A stretch of DNA of 64,000 nt, from NCBI RefSeq assembly GCF_016406105.1, contig NZ_CP066308.1, forward strand, positions 1,709,501 to 1,773,500, written 5' to 3'. Below the pieces are notes generated by a model, which worked only from the letters and a program-made list of their open reading frames with translations, did no database searches and was not told the origin of the DNA. Source of the DNA: Brevibacillus composti (GTDB lineage Bacteria; Bacillota; Bacilli; Brevibacillales; Brevibacillaceae). Each line of letters starts with the position of its first letter. Position 1 is the first letter of the stretch. Position numbers and translations under genes: made by a program. This document shows, in pieces, positions 54,994 to 63,558 of this stretch.

Positions 54994-55884
54994 ATGCCAG
55001 AAGGACGGATCGTCAAAGCGTTAAGCGGTTTCTACTACGTGGACAATGGCCAGCAGGTGTTTCAATGCCGGGCGCGCGGCCTGTTCAAGAAAAAAGGAGC
55101 CAAAATCAATCCGCTGGTGGGCGATTGGGTCGTGTACGATGCGATCAGCGAGACGGAAGGATACGTGATGGAGGTGGGCGAGCGCTCCAGTGAGCTGCTT
55201 CGCCCGCCGATCTCCAACGTAGACCAGGCCGTGCTCGTTTTTTCCATGGCGGAGCCTGCCTTCGCTCCCTTTTTGCTGGACAAGTTTTTGGTCCACACAG
55301 AAAACGCCCAGATTGACGCCGTGATCGTGCTCTCCAAGGCGGACAAAGCGGAGCGGAGCGAAGTGGAAGCAATCGCAGAAAAGTATGAAGCGATCGGGTA
55401 CCGCGTCATCCCTACGTCGACCAAGCAGAAGCAGGGTCTCGACCAGGTGCGGGAGGTGCTGCAGGGCCGCATCTCCGTCTTTGCCGGTCAGTCTGGCGTA
55501 GGCAAATCCTCGCTGATCAACGCCGTGTATTCCGGGATCAGTCTGCAGACCGGCGACATCAGCCAAAAGCTGGGGAGAGGACGCCATACCACTCGCCACG
55601 TGGAGCTGATTCCGCTGGAGGGCGGAGGCTATGTGGCCGATACGCCGGGATTCAGCTCGCTGGAATTCGTCGGGATGGACGAGCAGGACCTGGCCGAGGG
55701 GTTCCGTGACTTTGCCGCGCTCAGCGGTCAGTGCAAGTTCCGGGGATGCCTCCACATCAGCGAGCCTGCCTGCGCGGTGCAGCAGGCCCTGGAGGAAGGC
55801 CGCCTGCACCTGGATCGCTATGAACACTACAAGCAATTTCGGGAAGAACTGAAAGAATACCAACGGAGGAACAAACCATGGTAA
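54994..55884 (+). CDS. rsgA: Ribosome small subunit biogenesis GTPase RsgA
   Basis: 296-residue circularly permuted GTPase. The N-terminal OB domain is followed by G4 ([11 protein letters not shown], with Ser in place of the usual Asn), G1 ([14 protein letters not shown]), G3 (DTPGFSS) and a C-terminal zinc domain [16 protein letters not shown]. Assists 30S maturation. The stop overlaps the rpe start. Confidence 0.95.
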   Translation: MPEGRIVKALSGFYYVDNGQQVFQCRARGLFKKKGAKINPLVGDWVVYDAISETEGYVMEVGERSSELLRPPISNVDQAVLVFSMAEPAFAPFLLDKFLVHTENAQIDAVIVLSKADKAERSEVEAIAEKYEAIGYRVIPTSTKQKQGLDQVREVLQGRISVFAGQSGVGKSSLINAVYSGISLQTGDISQKLGRGRHTTRHVELIPLEGGGYVADTPGFSSLEFVGMDEQDLAEGFRDFAALSGQCKFRGCLHISEPACAVQQALEEGRLHLDRYEHYKQFREELKEYQRRNKPW

Positions 55885-56525
55885 AGATCGCCCCTTCGAT
55901 CCTGTCTGCCGATTTTGCCCGTCTGGGCGAGGAAATCCGCGATGTTGAACGCGGCGGAGCAGATTGGATTCACGTCGATGTAATGGACGGACATTTTGTT
56001 CCCAACATTACGATCGGCCCGCTGATTGTCGATGCCATCCGCCCGGTGACACAATTGCCGCTGGATGTGCATCTGATGATCGAGGAGCCGGACCGCTACA
56101 TCTCGCAGTTTGCCAAAAGCGGAGCGGACTGGATCACCGTCCATCAGGAGGCTTGCCGCCACCTGCACCGGACCGTTTATTTGATCAAGGAGCAGGGCGT
56201 CAAAGCGGGCGTCGTGCTGAATCCGGCGACACCGCTGGTCACCATCGAGTCGCTGCTGCCCGATCTGGACATCGTTCTGCTCATGACCGTAAACCCGGGA
56301 TTTGGCGGCCAGAAGTTTATCCAGCAGGTGGTGCCGAAGATCCGGGAGCTGCGCCGGATGCTGGATGAGCGCGGATTAGGTCATGTCGAGATTGAGGTGG
56401 ATGGCGGCGTGAATGCCGAAACCGCCCGCCTCTGCACCGAAGCGGGGGCTACCGTCCTGGTGGCCGGCAACGCCGTATTCGGCCAGGCTGATCGCGCCGC
56501 TGCGATCGCAGCCATTCGCGGCTAA
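55878..56525 (+). CDS. rpe: Ribulose-phosphate 3-epimerase
   Basis: 215-residue TIM barrel of the pentose phosphate pathway. The motifs [58 protein letters not shown] and [11 protein letters not shown] carry the metal and catalytic Asp/His residues. Overlaps rsgA by seven bases. Followed by a bidirectional terminator. Confidence 0.96.
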   Translation: MVKIAPSILSADFARLGEEIRDVERGGADWIHVDVMDGHFVPNITIGPLIVDAIRPVTQLPLDVHLMIEEPDRYISQFAKSGADWITVHQEACRHLHRTVYLIKEQGVKAGVVLNPATPLVTIESLLPDLDIVLLMTVNPGFGGQKFIQQVVPKIRELRRMLDERGLGHVEIEVDGGVNAETARLCTEAGATVLVAGNAVFGQADRAAAIAAIRG

Positions 56526-56548
56526 TAACTGTTTCTCTCTATACGCAA

Positions 56549-56580
56549 AAAAAGACCGGTGTGCTTGCACCGGTCTTTTT
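56549..56580. terminator. Bidirectional terminator after rpe
   Basis: AAAAAGACCGGTG and CACCGGTCTTTTT pair perfectly (13 bp) around TGCTTG. Serves rpe and the convergent RDD gene. Confidence 0.92.
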
Positions 56581-56598
56581 CTGTCTCTATCCATATGA

Positions 56599-57042
56599 TT
56601 AAGGCGTATCCGAGGTTACATAAGTGCCTGCAATCAAATCGTGAATCGAGCGTTTGTCTTCCCGCACGCCCACCATGATCGCGCTGACGATCGCCCCGAT
56701 TCCAAAGGTGAGCCCGTATACGAGGCCCATGCCCACGATCGTGCGTAGCAGCATGGTTCCAATCCCTACCTGGCTGCCATCCACTTTGACGATGCGAATC
56801 CCCACAATTTTCTTTCCGACCGTATAACCCGCCCAGAAGACAGGCACTAACACGTAATACAGAGTAGACAGCATATTGGCGACGAAATTGTCTTCGAGAC
56901 TTCCGGTAATGAGCCAGCTGATCAAAACGAGCGGCACACCGATGATGAGGCCGTCGAGCAAACTTCCCCCCAGGCGGCGCCAAAAACCGACAGGATTGCT
57001 CAAGGCTGGTTTCGCAGTTTCCATGTTGCGACACACTCCCAT
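56599..57042 (-). CDS. RDD-family integral membrane protein
   Basis: 147 residues with three to four hydrophobic helices and the RDD pattern: FWRRLGGSLLDGLIIG near the start, WAGYTVGKKIVGIRIVKVDG centrally and REDKRSIHDLIAGTYV at the end. ATG 57042 has GGGAG six bases before it; ATG 57024 is the next choice. RDD proteins include ion transporters, but most are uncharacterised. Inserted between rpe and the amino acid transporter. Confidence 0.8.
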   Translation of the reverse strand: MGVCRNMETAKPALSNPVGFWRRLGGSLLDGLIIGVPLVLISWLITGSLEDNFVANMLSTLYYVLVPVFWAGYTVGKKIVGIRIVKVDGSQVGIGTMLLRTIVGMGLVYGLTFGIGAIVSAIMVGVREDKRSIHDLIAGTYVTSDTP

Positions 57043-57173
57043 TTTTTCTCCCATTATATGCCTGTTAGAAAAAAATAACAAGATTGGGAACCGTTGAACA
57101 ATCGGGAAAATGGAATGGGTTCCCGGTTGGAAAATGCATAATTTTTTCAATATTTGCTGAAATCATTTTCATA

Positions 57174-57212
57174 TTGATTAAAATACGCAAGTTGTTGTAT
57201 AAATATAACTTG
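57174..57212 (+). promoter_or_regulatory. Promoter and inverted repeat ahead of the amino acid ABC transporter
   Basis: TTGATT, 18 bases and TATAAA form a promoter in an AT-rich 266-base gap. CAAGTT (57188-57193) and AACTTG (57207-57212) form a perfect dyad that brackets the -10 box, a candidate operator. Confidence 0.5.
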
Positions 57213-57308
57213 TCGGGAAGAGTATTTTTGCTTAGTCGTACACAGACTAGGATTTCCTGTAGATGATCAACCACAAACGAGAACCAGATGTATAAGGGGG
57301 AAGTAATC

Positions 57309-58124
57309 ATGAAAAAATCATCACTGTTTTCTGTAGCAATGTCTTCACTATTGGCCGTCGCTGTCTTGGCCGGCTGTGGCACGGGCAATCCACAAGGTGC
57401 CGGACAACAGCCAGCGGGTCAAGAACCTGCGGGACAAGCCGGAGAGCAAAAGAAGCTGGTCATGGCCACATCGGCTGACTTCAAGCCGTATGAGTTCCAC
57501 GATTTGTCCAGCGGCAAGGATGAGATCGTCGGATTTGACGTCGATATCGCGAAGTATATCGGGAAAGAGCTCGGCTTTGAAGTGGAAATCGTCGACATGA
57601 ACTTCGACGGTCTCGTGCCTGCCCTCCAAGCCAAACGCGCCGACTTCGTCATGGCGGGAATGACGCCTACTCCCGAGCGTGAGAAAAACGTAGACTTTTC
57701 GATCGTCTACTACGATTCCAAAAACAGTATCGTGTCCAAAAAGGACAGCGGCCTGACCAAGCCGGAGCAGCTCGCGGGTAAAAAAGTAACCGTACAAACC
57801 GGTTCGATTCAGGAAGGCGCTGCAAAAGAACTGCAAAAAACCTTGCAAGGCATGGAAATCATCTCTCTGAACAAAACTGGCGAAATTGTCGAAGAGGTAA
57901 AAACCGGACGCGTCGATGCCGCCATCCTGGAAAACACGGTAGCCAAAGGCTTTATCGAGGCCAATCCTGAGCTGCAATTCACGACCTTCGAAGGGGATTC
58001 CAAGCTGAATACGGCGATTGCTTTCCCGAAAGGCTCCCCGTATGTGGAAGACTTCAACAAAGTGATCAAACAGATGCAAGAAAATGGAGAAATGGAAAAA
58101 CTGATCAAGAAGTGGTTTGAATAA
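57309..58124 (+). CDS. Polar amino acid ABC transporter substrate-binding lipoprotein
   Basis: 271 residues. The signal sequence ends in lipobox VLAGCG near residue 24, then a Gln/Gly/Pro linker. The mature part is a family 3 binding domain: MATSADFKPYEFHD, GFDVDIAKYIGKELGFEVEI, DFVMAGMTPTPEREKNVDFS and GRVDAAILENTVAKGF. Ligand probably a polar amino acid such as arginine or glutamine. First gene of a three-gene importer operon. Confidence 0.88.
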   Translation: MKKSSLFSVAMSSLLAVAVLAGCGTGNPQGAGQQPAGQEPAGQAGEQKKLVMATSADFKPYEFHDLSSGKDEIVGFDVDIAKYIGKELGFEVEIVDMNFDGLVPALQAKRADFVMAGMTPTPEREKNVDFSIVYYDSKNSIVSKKDSGLTKPEQLAGKKVTVQTGSIQEGAAKELQKTLQGMEIISLNKTGEIVEEVKTGRVDAAILENTVAKGFIEANPELQFTTFEGDSKLNTAIAFPKGSPYVEDFNKVIKQMQENGEMEKLIKKWFE

Positions 58125-58187
58125 ATCCACGTGAGGGAAGAAACGCTTCTCTAGCAGACATTTATACAGATGGGAGTCGAACAGGGC

Positions 58188-58847
58188 ATGAATTTGGATT
58201 TTGCACAAATTGTGCCCTATATCCCTTTTATTCTGAAGGGGATAAAGGTCACATTACAGGTAACATTTTTCTCGGTCGTGCTCGGGTTTTTATGGGGCTC
58301 TGTTTTAGCTCTCATCAAAATATCCAATATCCGCATATTGAAAGCATTGGCAGTCGGCTACACCTCGATTTTTCGGGGGACGCCGCTGATTCTGCAGTTG
58401 ACGTTCGTCTACTTTGCCACCCCGCAGTTGACGGGCTATAACATTTCGCAGTTCGAGGCGGCCATCCTCACGTTTACGCTCAACTCGGGCGCCTATATCT
58501 CCGAGACCATTCGCGGCGGGATTCTCGCCGTTGACAAAGGACAGTGGGAAGCGGCCAAGGCTTTGGGCGTCCCTTACCGCCGGATGATGACCGACATCAT
58601 CTTGCCGCAAGCCGTAAAAAACATTTTGCCCGCCCTGGTCAACGAGACGATCGCGCTCCTCAAGGAATCAGCGCTCGTCTCTACGATCGGCCTGGCGGAT
58701 CTCATGCAAAACGCCAATATCGTCAAAGGAACGATCTACCGCTACTTTGAACCGTATCTCCTGGCTGGATTCTGCTACTACGTCATGGTGATGCTGCTCA
58801 CATGGGTAGCTCGTGTGCTCGAACGGAGGTTGAGACGAAGTGATTAA
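58188..58847 (+). CDS. Polar amino acid ABC transporter permease, ArtQ-like
   Basis: 219-residue permease of the HisM/GlnP type with about five helices and the cytoplasmic EAA-type loop GQWEAAKALGVPYRRMMTDI. ATG 58188 gives the usual length and N-terminus; ATG 58170 is possible. It overlaps the ATPase gene by eight bases. Confidence 0.88.
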   Translation: MNLDFAQIVPYIPFILKGIKVTLQVTFFSVVLGFLWGSVLALIKISNIRILKALAVGYTSIFRGTPLILQLTFVYFATPQLTGYNISQFEAAILTFTLNSGAYISETIRGGILAVDKGQWEAAKALGVPYRRMMTDIILPQAVKNILPALVNETIALLKESALVSTIGLADLMQNANIVKGTIYRYFEPYLLAGFCYYVMVMLLTWVARVLERRLRRSD

Positions 58848-59562
58848 AGTCCAAAATGTAAGCAAATCGTTCGGCTCGCTCGACGTTCTGCATGACATTT
58901 CCACAGAGATCGGGCGCGGAGACGTCGTCGCGATTATCGGTCCTTCCGGTTCGGGAAAATCGACTTTTTTGCGCTGCCTCAACCTGTTGGAGGTGCCGAC
59001 GAAGGGGAAAATTTTCATTGACGGCCGCGACATCACCGATCCCAAAGCCGATGTGATGGCGATCCGCCAGAAAATCGGCATGGTGTTCCAGCATTTTCAC
59101 CTGTTCCCGCATATGAGCGTACTGGACAACCTGACGTATGCCCCGGTAAAGGTGAAGGGACTGTCCAAAGCGGCGGCGGAAGCCAAGGCAAAAGAATTGC
59201 TGGCCCGCGTCGGCCTGTCCGACAAAGCGGATGTCTTCCCGTCGAGGCTCTCCGGCGGGCAGAAACAGCGGGTGGCGATCGCCCGCTCTCTCGCGATGGA
59301 GCCGGAGATCATGCTGTTTGACGAGCCGACCTCGGCTCTGGACCCGGAGATGGTCAAAGAGGTCCTGGATGTCATGAAGGGTCTCGCCCATACCGGGATG
59401 ACCATGGCCATCGTCACGCATGAGATGAATTTTGCTCGTGAAGTGGCTGACCGCATCTGCTTTTTGGATGGGGGACGGCTGGTGGAAGATGCGCCGCCAA
59501 GCCAGTTCTTCACCAATCCGCAGAGCTCACGCGCCAAACAGTTTCTGGAAAAGATGCTGTAA
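58840..59562 (+). CDS. Polar amino acid ABC transporter ATP-binding protein, ArtR/GlnQ-like
   Basis: 240-residue ATPase with Walker A GPSGSGKSTFLRCLN, Q-loop QHFHLFPHMSVLDNL, signature LSGGQKQRVAIARSLA, Walker B IMLFDEPTSALDPEM and switch VTHEMNFAREVADR, all typical of GlnQ. The start is GTG with ACGGAGG ahead. Last gene before a terminator. Confidence 0.9.
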   Translation: MIKVQNVSKSFGSLDVLHDISTEIGRGDVVAIIGPSGSGKSTFLRCLNLLEVPTKGKIFIDGRDITDPKADVMAIRQKIGMVFQHFHLFPHMSVLDNLTYAPVKVKGLSKAAAEAKAKELLARVGLSDKADVFPSRLSGGQKQRVAIARSLAMEPEIMLFDEPTSALDPEMVKEVLDVMKGLAHTGMTMAIVTHEMNFAREVADRICFLDGGRLVEDAPPSQFFTNPQSSRAKQFLEKML

Positions 59563-59579
59563 GCCAGAAATGCAATGCC

Positions 59580-59612
59580 AACGCCCCGCCCCCAATGGGA
59601 TGACGGGGCGTT
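59580..59612 (+). terminator. Terminator of the amino acid transporter operon
   Basis: AACGCCCCG pairs with CGGGGCGTT, followed by TTCTTTT. Confidence 0.85.
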
Positions 59613-59666
59613 TTCTTTTGACAGAAGGCCTTGCTTGGGCTAGAATCGGTTACAGTCAAGGAATCA

Positions 59667-59695
59667 TTGACAAATGTTAGACTCATCAGGATGAT
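59667..59695 (+). promoter_or_regulatory. Promoter of the thiT gene
   Basis: TTGACA, 17 bases, GATGAT. No THI-box elements are visible between here and the gene, so TPP riboswitch control is not indicated. Confidence 0.5.
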
Positions 59696-59719
59696 CAGAA
59701 AAAAGGGAGTGGATTTACC

Positions 59720-60280
59720 GTGTCTCGGCAACGTTTGCTCATTTTACTGGAAGTGGCGATGATGACGGCGCTTGCGGTCGTTTTCAGTGAAATGAAAGTG
59801 TTTCAAATGCCTCAGGGAGGCTCCGTGTCACTCGTCATGGTGCCAATCGCTCTCCTGGCAGTTCGCCGCGGCTTGCTGCCCGGTGTGATTTGCGGTCTGT
59901 TGGTTGGCGTGCTGCAAACCTTTCTCGGCAGCTATGTCGTCCATCCGATCCAGCTCTTGCTCGACTACCCGCTTGCCTTTGGAGCCCTGGGATTGGCCGG
60001 CCTGATCCGCCTCTCGACGATGGAGGAGCGGATGACCAAGGTCATGGCGCTGTGGAGCGTTTTGTTCGTCGGTGTAATCGGACGCCTGGCTTGCCATTTT
60101 ATCTCCGGAATCGTCTGGTTCGGAGAATACGCGCCGGAGGGCGTGCCCGTCGCATGGCATTCATTTGTCTACAACATCACGTACCTTTTGCCGGAGATGG
60201 TGATTACCGGAATCGTGCTGACGGTCGTCATGACCAGCGCGCCGCAGCTTCTCTTCCCGGTGCGCAACCGCCTGGCGTAG
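59720..60280 (+). CDS. thiT: ThiT energy-coupled thiamine transporter S component
   Basis: 186-residue membrane protein with six helices. The S-component pattern is visible: ALAVVFSEMKVFQMPQGGSVSLVMVPI, HPIQLLLDYPLAFGALGLAGL and the thiamine-pocket region IVWFGEYAPEGVPVAWHSFVYN, rich in Trp and Tyr. It needs the shared EcfAA'T module, encoded elsewhere. The start is GTG with AAAGGGAG upstream. B. subtilis carries thiN, not thiT, at a comparable place in this block. Confidence 0.88.
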   Translation: MSRQRLLILLEVAMMTALAVVFSEMKVFQMPQGGSVSLVMVPIALLAVRRGLLPGVICGLLVGVLQTFLGSYVVHPIQLLLDYPLAFGALGLAGLIRLSTMEERMTKVMALWSVLFVGVIGRLACHFISGIVWFGEYAPEGVPVAWHSFVYNITYLLPEMVITGIVLTVVMTSAPQLLFPVRNRLA

Positions 60281-60332
60281 CAAAAAGATTGCGGAACCAA
60301 CAGACATATTGGCGAATGGCGCCACATAAAGT

Positions 60333-60366
60333 ATTCAGGCAGCGAAATGTTGCCTGAATTTTTTTT
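60333..60366 (+). terminator. Terminator after thiT
   Basis: ATTCAGGCA pairs with TGCCTGAAT, followed by seven T residues. Confidence 0.88.
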
Positions 60367-60458
60367 GATTCGACAAGGTGAGACACATGTTTATCCCATT
60401 GCGGAATAAGATGTAATATGCACGTTTAAAAGAACGCCTAAAGGAGGTGCGGCATGAG

Positions 60459-60635
60459 ATGGGATTGCGCTCCTTCCGCCTGCGACAGGGGGGCGCCTTG
60501 CGACGTGTTCTCGGGGTGGCATTGGCTGTCGGAGGAATCACCATTATCCTGTACACGGCACCTCCGTGGGTTTGGTATAGCCTGCTTGGATTTGGACTCA
60601 TGGGGGCTGGCTGGCACTTGTATCACATGAAGTAA
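60459..60635 (+). CDS. Small membrane protein upstream of spoVM
   Basis: 58 residues: a basic N-terminus (MGLRSFRLRQGGALRRV) followed by two hydrophobic helices, GVALAVGGITIILYTA and YSLLGFGLMGAGWHLY. AAAGGAGGTG is nine bases before ATG 60459. An overlapping frame from ATG 60454 is Cys/Trp-rich and not protein-like. It ends 22 bases before spoVM and may be co-expressed during sporulation. No named family is recognised. Confidence 0.6.
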   Translation: MGLRSFRLRQGGALRRVLGVALAVGGITIILYTAPPWVWYSLLGFGLMGAGWHLYHMK

Positions 60636-60657
60636 TTTCGGTAAGGAGGGGTACGTC

Positions 60658-60741
60658 ATGCGGTTCTACACCATCAAGTTGCCGAAGTTTATAGGTGGCA
60701 TGATTCGCGCTGTCATCGAGGCATTCAATAAGAAAAAATGA
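60658..60741 (+). CDS. spoVM: Stage V sporulation protein M, 27-residue amphipathic helix
   Basis: The peptide reads MRFYTIKLPKFIGGMIRAVI then EAFNKKK, matching B. subtilis SpoVM (MKFYTIKLPKFLGGIVRAML...) including the helix-bending proline near residue 9. SpoVM recognises the convex forespore membrane and anchors the coat scaffold SpoIVA. GTAAGGAGGGG lies ahead of the ATG. Conserved position next to rpmB. Its presence shows the organism forms endospores. Confidence 0.95.
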   Translation: MRFYTIKLPKFIGGMIRAVIEAFNKKK

Positions 60742-60788
60742 AGGCAGCGATCTCCTTCAGTTGCAGCAGGGGAAGCAGCAGGAAAAGC

Positions 60789-60817
60789 AAAAAAGCACCT
60801 CGTGGGTGCTTTTTTTA
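60789..60817. terminator. Bidirectional terminator between spoVM and rpmB
   Basis: AAAAAAGCACC and GGTGCTTTTTTT pair around TCGTG. Serves both convergent genes. Confidence 0.9.
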
Positions 60818-60845
60818 CATGGCTTGAAATTGTAAGGTTGCGCGA

Positions 60846-61034
60846 CTATACGCGCGTTACCAGACCGGATTTCAGCGCTCGAGTGCTTACATACACACGC
60901 TTTGGTTTACCATCTACGAGAATGCGCACTTTTTGTACGTTAACACCCCATTTGCGGCGGTTTGCGCGCATGGAGTGGGAGCGAGCGTTTCCAGTTTTGC
61001 CAGAACGGCCAGTTACAAAGCAGCGACGTGCCAT
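60846..61034 (-). CDS. rpmB: 50S ribosomal protein L28
   Basis: 62 residues: [20 protein letters not shown] then [20 protein letters not shown] and [22 protein letters not shown]. Only one cysteine remains, so this is the zinc-free form. GGGAGGTGG supports ATG 61034. On the minus strand next to spoVM, as in B. subtilis. Confidence 0.97.
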   Translation of the reverse strand: MARRCFVTGRSGKTGNARSHSMRANRRKWGVNVQKVRILVDGKPKRVYVSTRALKSGLVTRV

Positions 61035-61435
61035 TACATTCCACCTCCCTCAGAAGCATATAAGCGGGAATTCATTGATTCTTGTAATTACAAATACTTG
61101 ACTATAGTAGCATACGACCCTGTCAATTGCAATACTTGACAAGAGGAAATGAGGGAGATTCTCTCTTTTGGAGACGATTCGACAAAACGCTTCATTTCTA
61201 CCTATTCATGGTGTAAAATTGGGAGAAGCATGGAAATGCGCAGGAGGCCGCTATTTTGGCGAGTAAGCCCTCCTTTTTCACAAGCAGTAGTCGTTCATCG
61301 CACCCCCTGCCCGCGGGCCGGGCGCGTCGAAGCAAATCTATGCGGTATGGATAGCAGCAATGACGTACATGCTGAATGGTACGGTTACAGGTAGAAAAAT
61401 GCGGCTTTGCCGCTTGAAAAAGGAGGAGTCCTTGC
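61035..61435. other. Intergenic region between rpmB and the Asp23 gene
   Basis: AT-rich near rpmB, with a 12-bp palindrome TTGTAATTACAA (61082-61093), and two direct copies of TACTTGAC (61095-61102 and 61131-61138) that could carry promoter elements. GC-richer towards the Asp23 gene, with a small GCGGC/GCCGC hairpin just before its ribosome site. Open frames here have poor protein character. No gene called. Confidence 0.4.
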
Positions 61436-61801
61436 ATGACAGTGGAAATGAGCACCCCTCTCGGTAAAATTGACGTGACAGAAGATGTGATTGCACGGAT
61501 TGCTGGAGGCGCAGCCATCGAAGTGTTCGGCCTGGTCGGCATGGCATCGCGCAAAGCGTTGAAGGATGGACTCGCGGAAATGCTGGGGAGAGACAATCTC
61601 AGCAAGGGAGTCGTGGTCCACACCCAAAACGGCGAGGTCACTCTCGATATGCATATTATTGTCAGCTACGGCGTGAAAATCTCGGAGGTAGCCGGCAATG
61701 TACAGAGGCGCGTCCGCTACACGCTGGAGCAAATGGTAGGCATCGACGTGGCGGCTGTCAATATTTTTGTGCAAGGAGTTCGCACAGACAGGGATTCGTA
61801 A
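61436..61801 (+). CDS. yloU: Asp23/Gls24 family envelope stress protein (YloU)
   Basis: 121 residues with the Asp23 pattern: STPLGKIDVTEDVIARIAGG, AAIEVFGLVGMASR, VVVHTQNGEVTLDMHIIVSY, and the late VNIFVQGVR. Family members associate with the membrane and respond to envelope stress. AAAAAGGAGGAG precedes the ATG. Twelve bases separate it from fakA. Confidence 0.92.
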   Translation: MTVEMSTPLGKIDVTEDVIARIAGGAAIEVFGLVGMASRKALKDGLAEMLGRDNLSKGVVVHTQNGEVTLDMHIIVSYGVKISEVAGNVQRRVRYTLEQMVGIDVAAVNIFVQGVRTDRDS

Positions 61802-61813
61802 GGAGGAACATCA

Positions 61814-63496
61814 GTGGTACATAAGCGTCTTGATGGCCTGCTGTTTAGCCAGATGGTTTATATGGGGGCAGGACTTCTGTCCAAAAACGCAAAGCTGGTG
61901 GACGGGCTTAATGTCTTTCCCGTACCGGACGGCGATACAGGAACCAATATGAATTTGACCCTCACATCGGGAGCCGAAGAGCTGGCGCGGAGAGAATCTC
62001 CGAAGATCGGAGAATCTTCCGCCGCTCTTGCCAAGGGGCTCTTGATGGGGGCGCGGGGGAATTCCGGGGTCATTCTCTCCCAGTTGTTCCGCGGTTTCAG
62101 CAAAGCCGTGAACGGCAAAGACGAGATCAATGCCCGCCAGTTTGCCGAGGCGTTGAAAGCCGGGGTCGATTCCGCCTACCAGGCCGTGATGAAGCCGGTC
62201 GAGGGCACGATCCTCACGGTTGCCAGAGAAGCGGCTGACATGGCAGTGCGGGCCGCCCGCGCTACGGACGATATCCAGCTCGTGATGGAGAAAACCTATG
62301 AGCAGGCACAGGCGACGCTGCTTCGGACGCCGGAGATGCTCCCGGTCTTGAAAGAGGTGGGGGTCGTCGATTCCGGCGGACAAGGTCTGCTCTTCGTCTA
62401 CGAAGGATTTATCCGGGCGCTGCGCGGCGAGACGGCAGACCAAATTCGGGAAGCGCATACAAATGCGGCCCTGTCTTCTGCCGACATGGATGAGTGGGTG
62501 CACGAGCAGCACGCGCAGCTCCACATGAAGACCGAAGACATCCAATTCGGCTACTGTACGGAGTTTATGGTTCACCTGAAGCACAGCACCGAAGCAAATA
62601 AAAAGCCGTTTTCGGAAATGGTGTTTCGCAACCAGCTGGACCAGATGGGCGATTCCCTTTTGGTCATTTCCGATGACGAGATGGTAAAGGTACATATCCA
62701 TGCGGAGCAACCCGGCAATGTGCTCCAGTATGCTCAGCAATTCGGCAGTCTGCACCGCATCAAGATCGAGAACATGCGCGAGCAGCATGCCAACATCCTG
62801 CGCCAGGAAGAGCAAAAAGAGAAGAAGGCGGAGGCGGCGCTGCCTTACGGGCTGATTGCGGTCGCAGCCGGTCCCGGCCTTGCGGACATTTTCCGCAGCA
62901 TGGGGGTTCACGTCGTCGTCGAGGGCGGACAGACCATGAATCCGAGCACGGAGGATTTCCTCTCGGCCATCTCCGGGCTGAATGCGGAGCACATCATCAT
63001 TCTGCCGAACAACAGCAATATCGTGATGGCGGCCAACCAGGCGGCCGAGCTGGCAGAAAAATCGGTGACGGTAGTCCCTTCCAAAAGCATCCCGCAGGGC
63101 ATGGCGGCGCTGGTGGCGTTCAATGCGGGCGCCTCTCTGGACGAGAACCGGGAGGGCATGACTTCCGCCATCGGACAAGTCAAGACAGGGATGGTGACCC
63201 ACGCCGTTCGCGATACGCGGATGGGCGATGTGGAGATCAAAGAAGGGAATTTCATCGGGATCGCCGAAAAAGAGATTGTCTCCGCAGGCGACGACCTGAT
63301 GAAGATCGCAAAAGAGCTCCTATCTCAGCTGGTTGATGAAGAGACGGGCATCGTCACGATTTTTATCGGCGAAGGCGCGGACGAAGCGCAGGCTGAAGAG
63401 CTGGGCGAATTCCTCAACGAGTCCTTTGCGGATGTAGATGTAGAAATCCATCACGGCGGTCAGCCGCTCTATCCCTATCTCTTTGCCGTGGAATAG
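61814..63496 (+). CDS. fakA: Fatty acid kinase FakA (YloV, DAK2-domain)
   Basis: 560-residue kinase that phosphorylates fatty acids held by FakB. The N-terminal DhaL-like ATP domain has the magnesium-binding LNVFPVPDGDTGTNMNLTL and GARGNSGVILSQLFRGFS. The middle and C-terminal halves match YloV (ELTHNS... region NNSNIVMAANQAAEL, then EKSVTVVPSKSIPQGMAALV). The start is GTG with AAGGAGGAAC ahead. The next gene encodes a DegV/FakB protein, its expected partner. Confidence 0.92.
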   Translation: MVHKRLDGLLFSQMVYMGAGLLSKNAKLVDGLNVFPVPDGDTGTNMNLTLTSGAEELARRESPKIGESSAALAKGLLMGARGNSGVILSQLFRGFSKAVNGKDEINARQFAEALKAGVDSAYQAVMKPVEGTILTVAREAADMAVRAARATDDIQLVMEKTYEQAQATLLRTPEMLPVLKEVGVVDSGGQGLLFVYEGFIRALRGETADQIREAHTNAALSSADMDEWVHEQHAQLHMKTEDIQFGYCTEFMVHLKHSTEANKKPFSEMVFRNQLDQMGDSLLVISDDEMVKVHIHAEQPGNVLQYAQQFGSLHRIKIENMREQHANILRQEEQKEKKAEAALPYGLIAVAAGPGLADIFRSMGVHVVVEGGQTMNPSTEDFLSAISGLNAEHIIILPNNSNIVMAANQAAELAEKSVTVVPSKSIPQGMAALVAFNAGASLDENREGMTSAIGQVKTGMVTHAVRDTRMGDVEIKEGNFIGIAEKEIVSAGDDLMKIAKELLSQLVDEETGIVTIFIGEGADEAQAEELGEFLNESFADVDVEIHHGGQPLYPYLFAVE

Positions 63497-63558
63497 ACGG
63501 CCAGTCGCGTCTTCTCGGGACGCATGACCGGCGCATATCTGTGAAGGGAGTTGTGTTG

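Noticed and set aside
59612-59719. TPP riboswitch expected ahead of thiT
   Set aside because: No THI-box core (CTGAGA and the partner element) was found in the short leader; only a promoter-like pair is present.
61082-61093. Palindrome TTGTAATTACAA upstream of rpmB as a Zur-type box
   Set aside because: It lies in the rpmB leader, but this L28 lacks the zinc-ribbon cysteines, and the sequence does not match the longer Zur consensus.
61149-61394. 81-codon plus-strand frame between rpmB and the Asp23 gene
   Set aside because: No ribosome site, mixed composition and no recognisable pattern.
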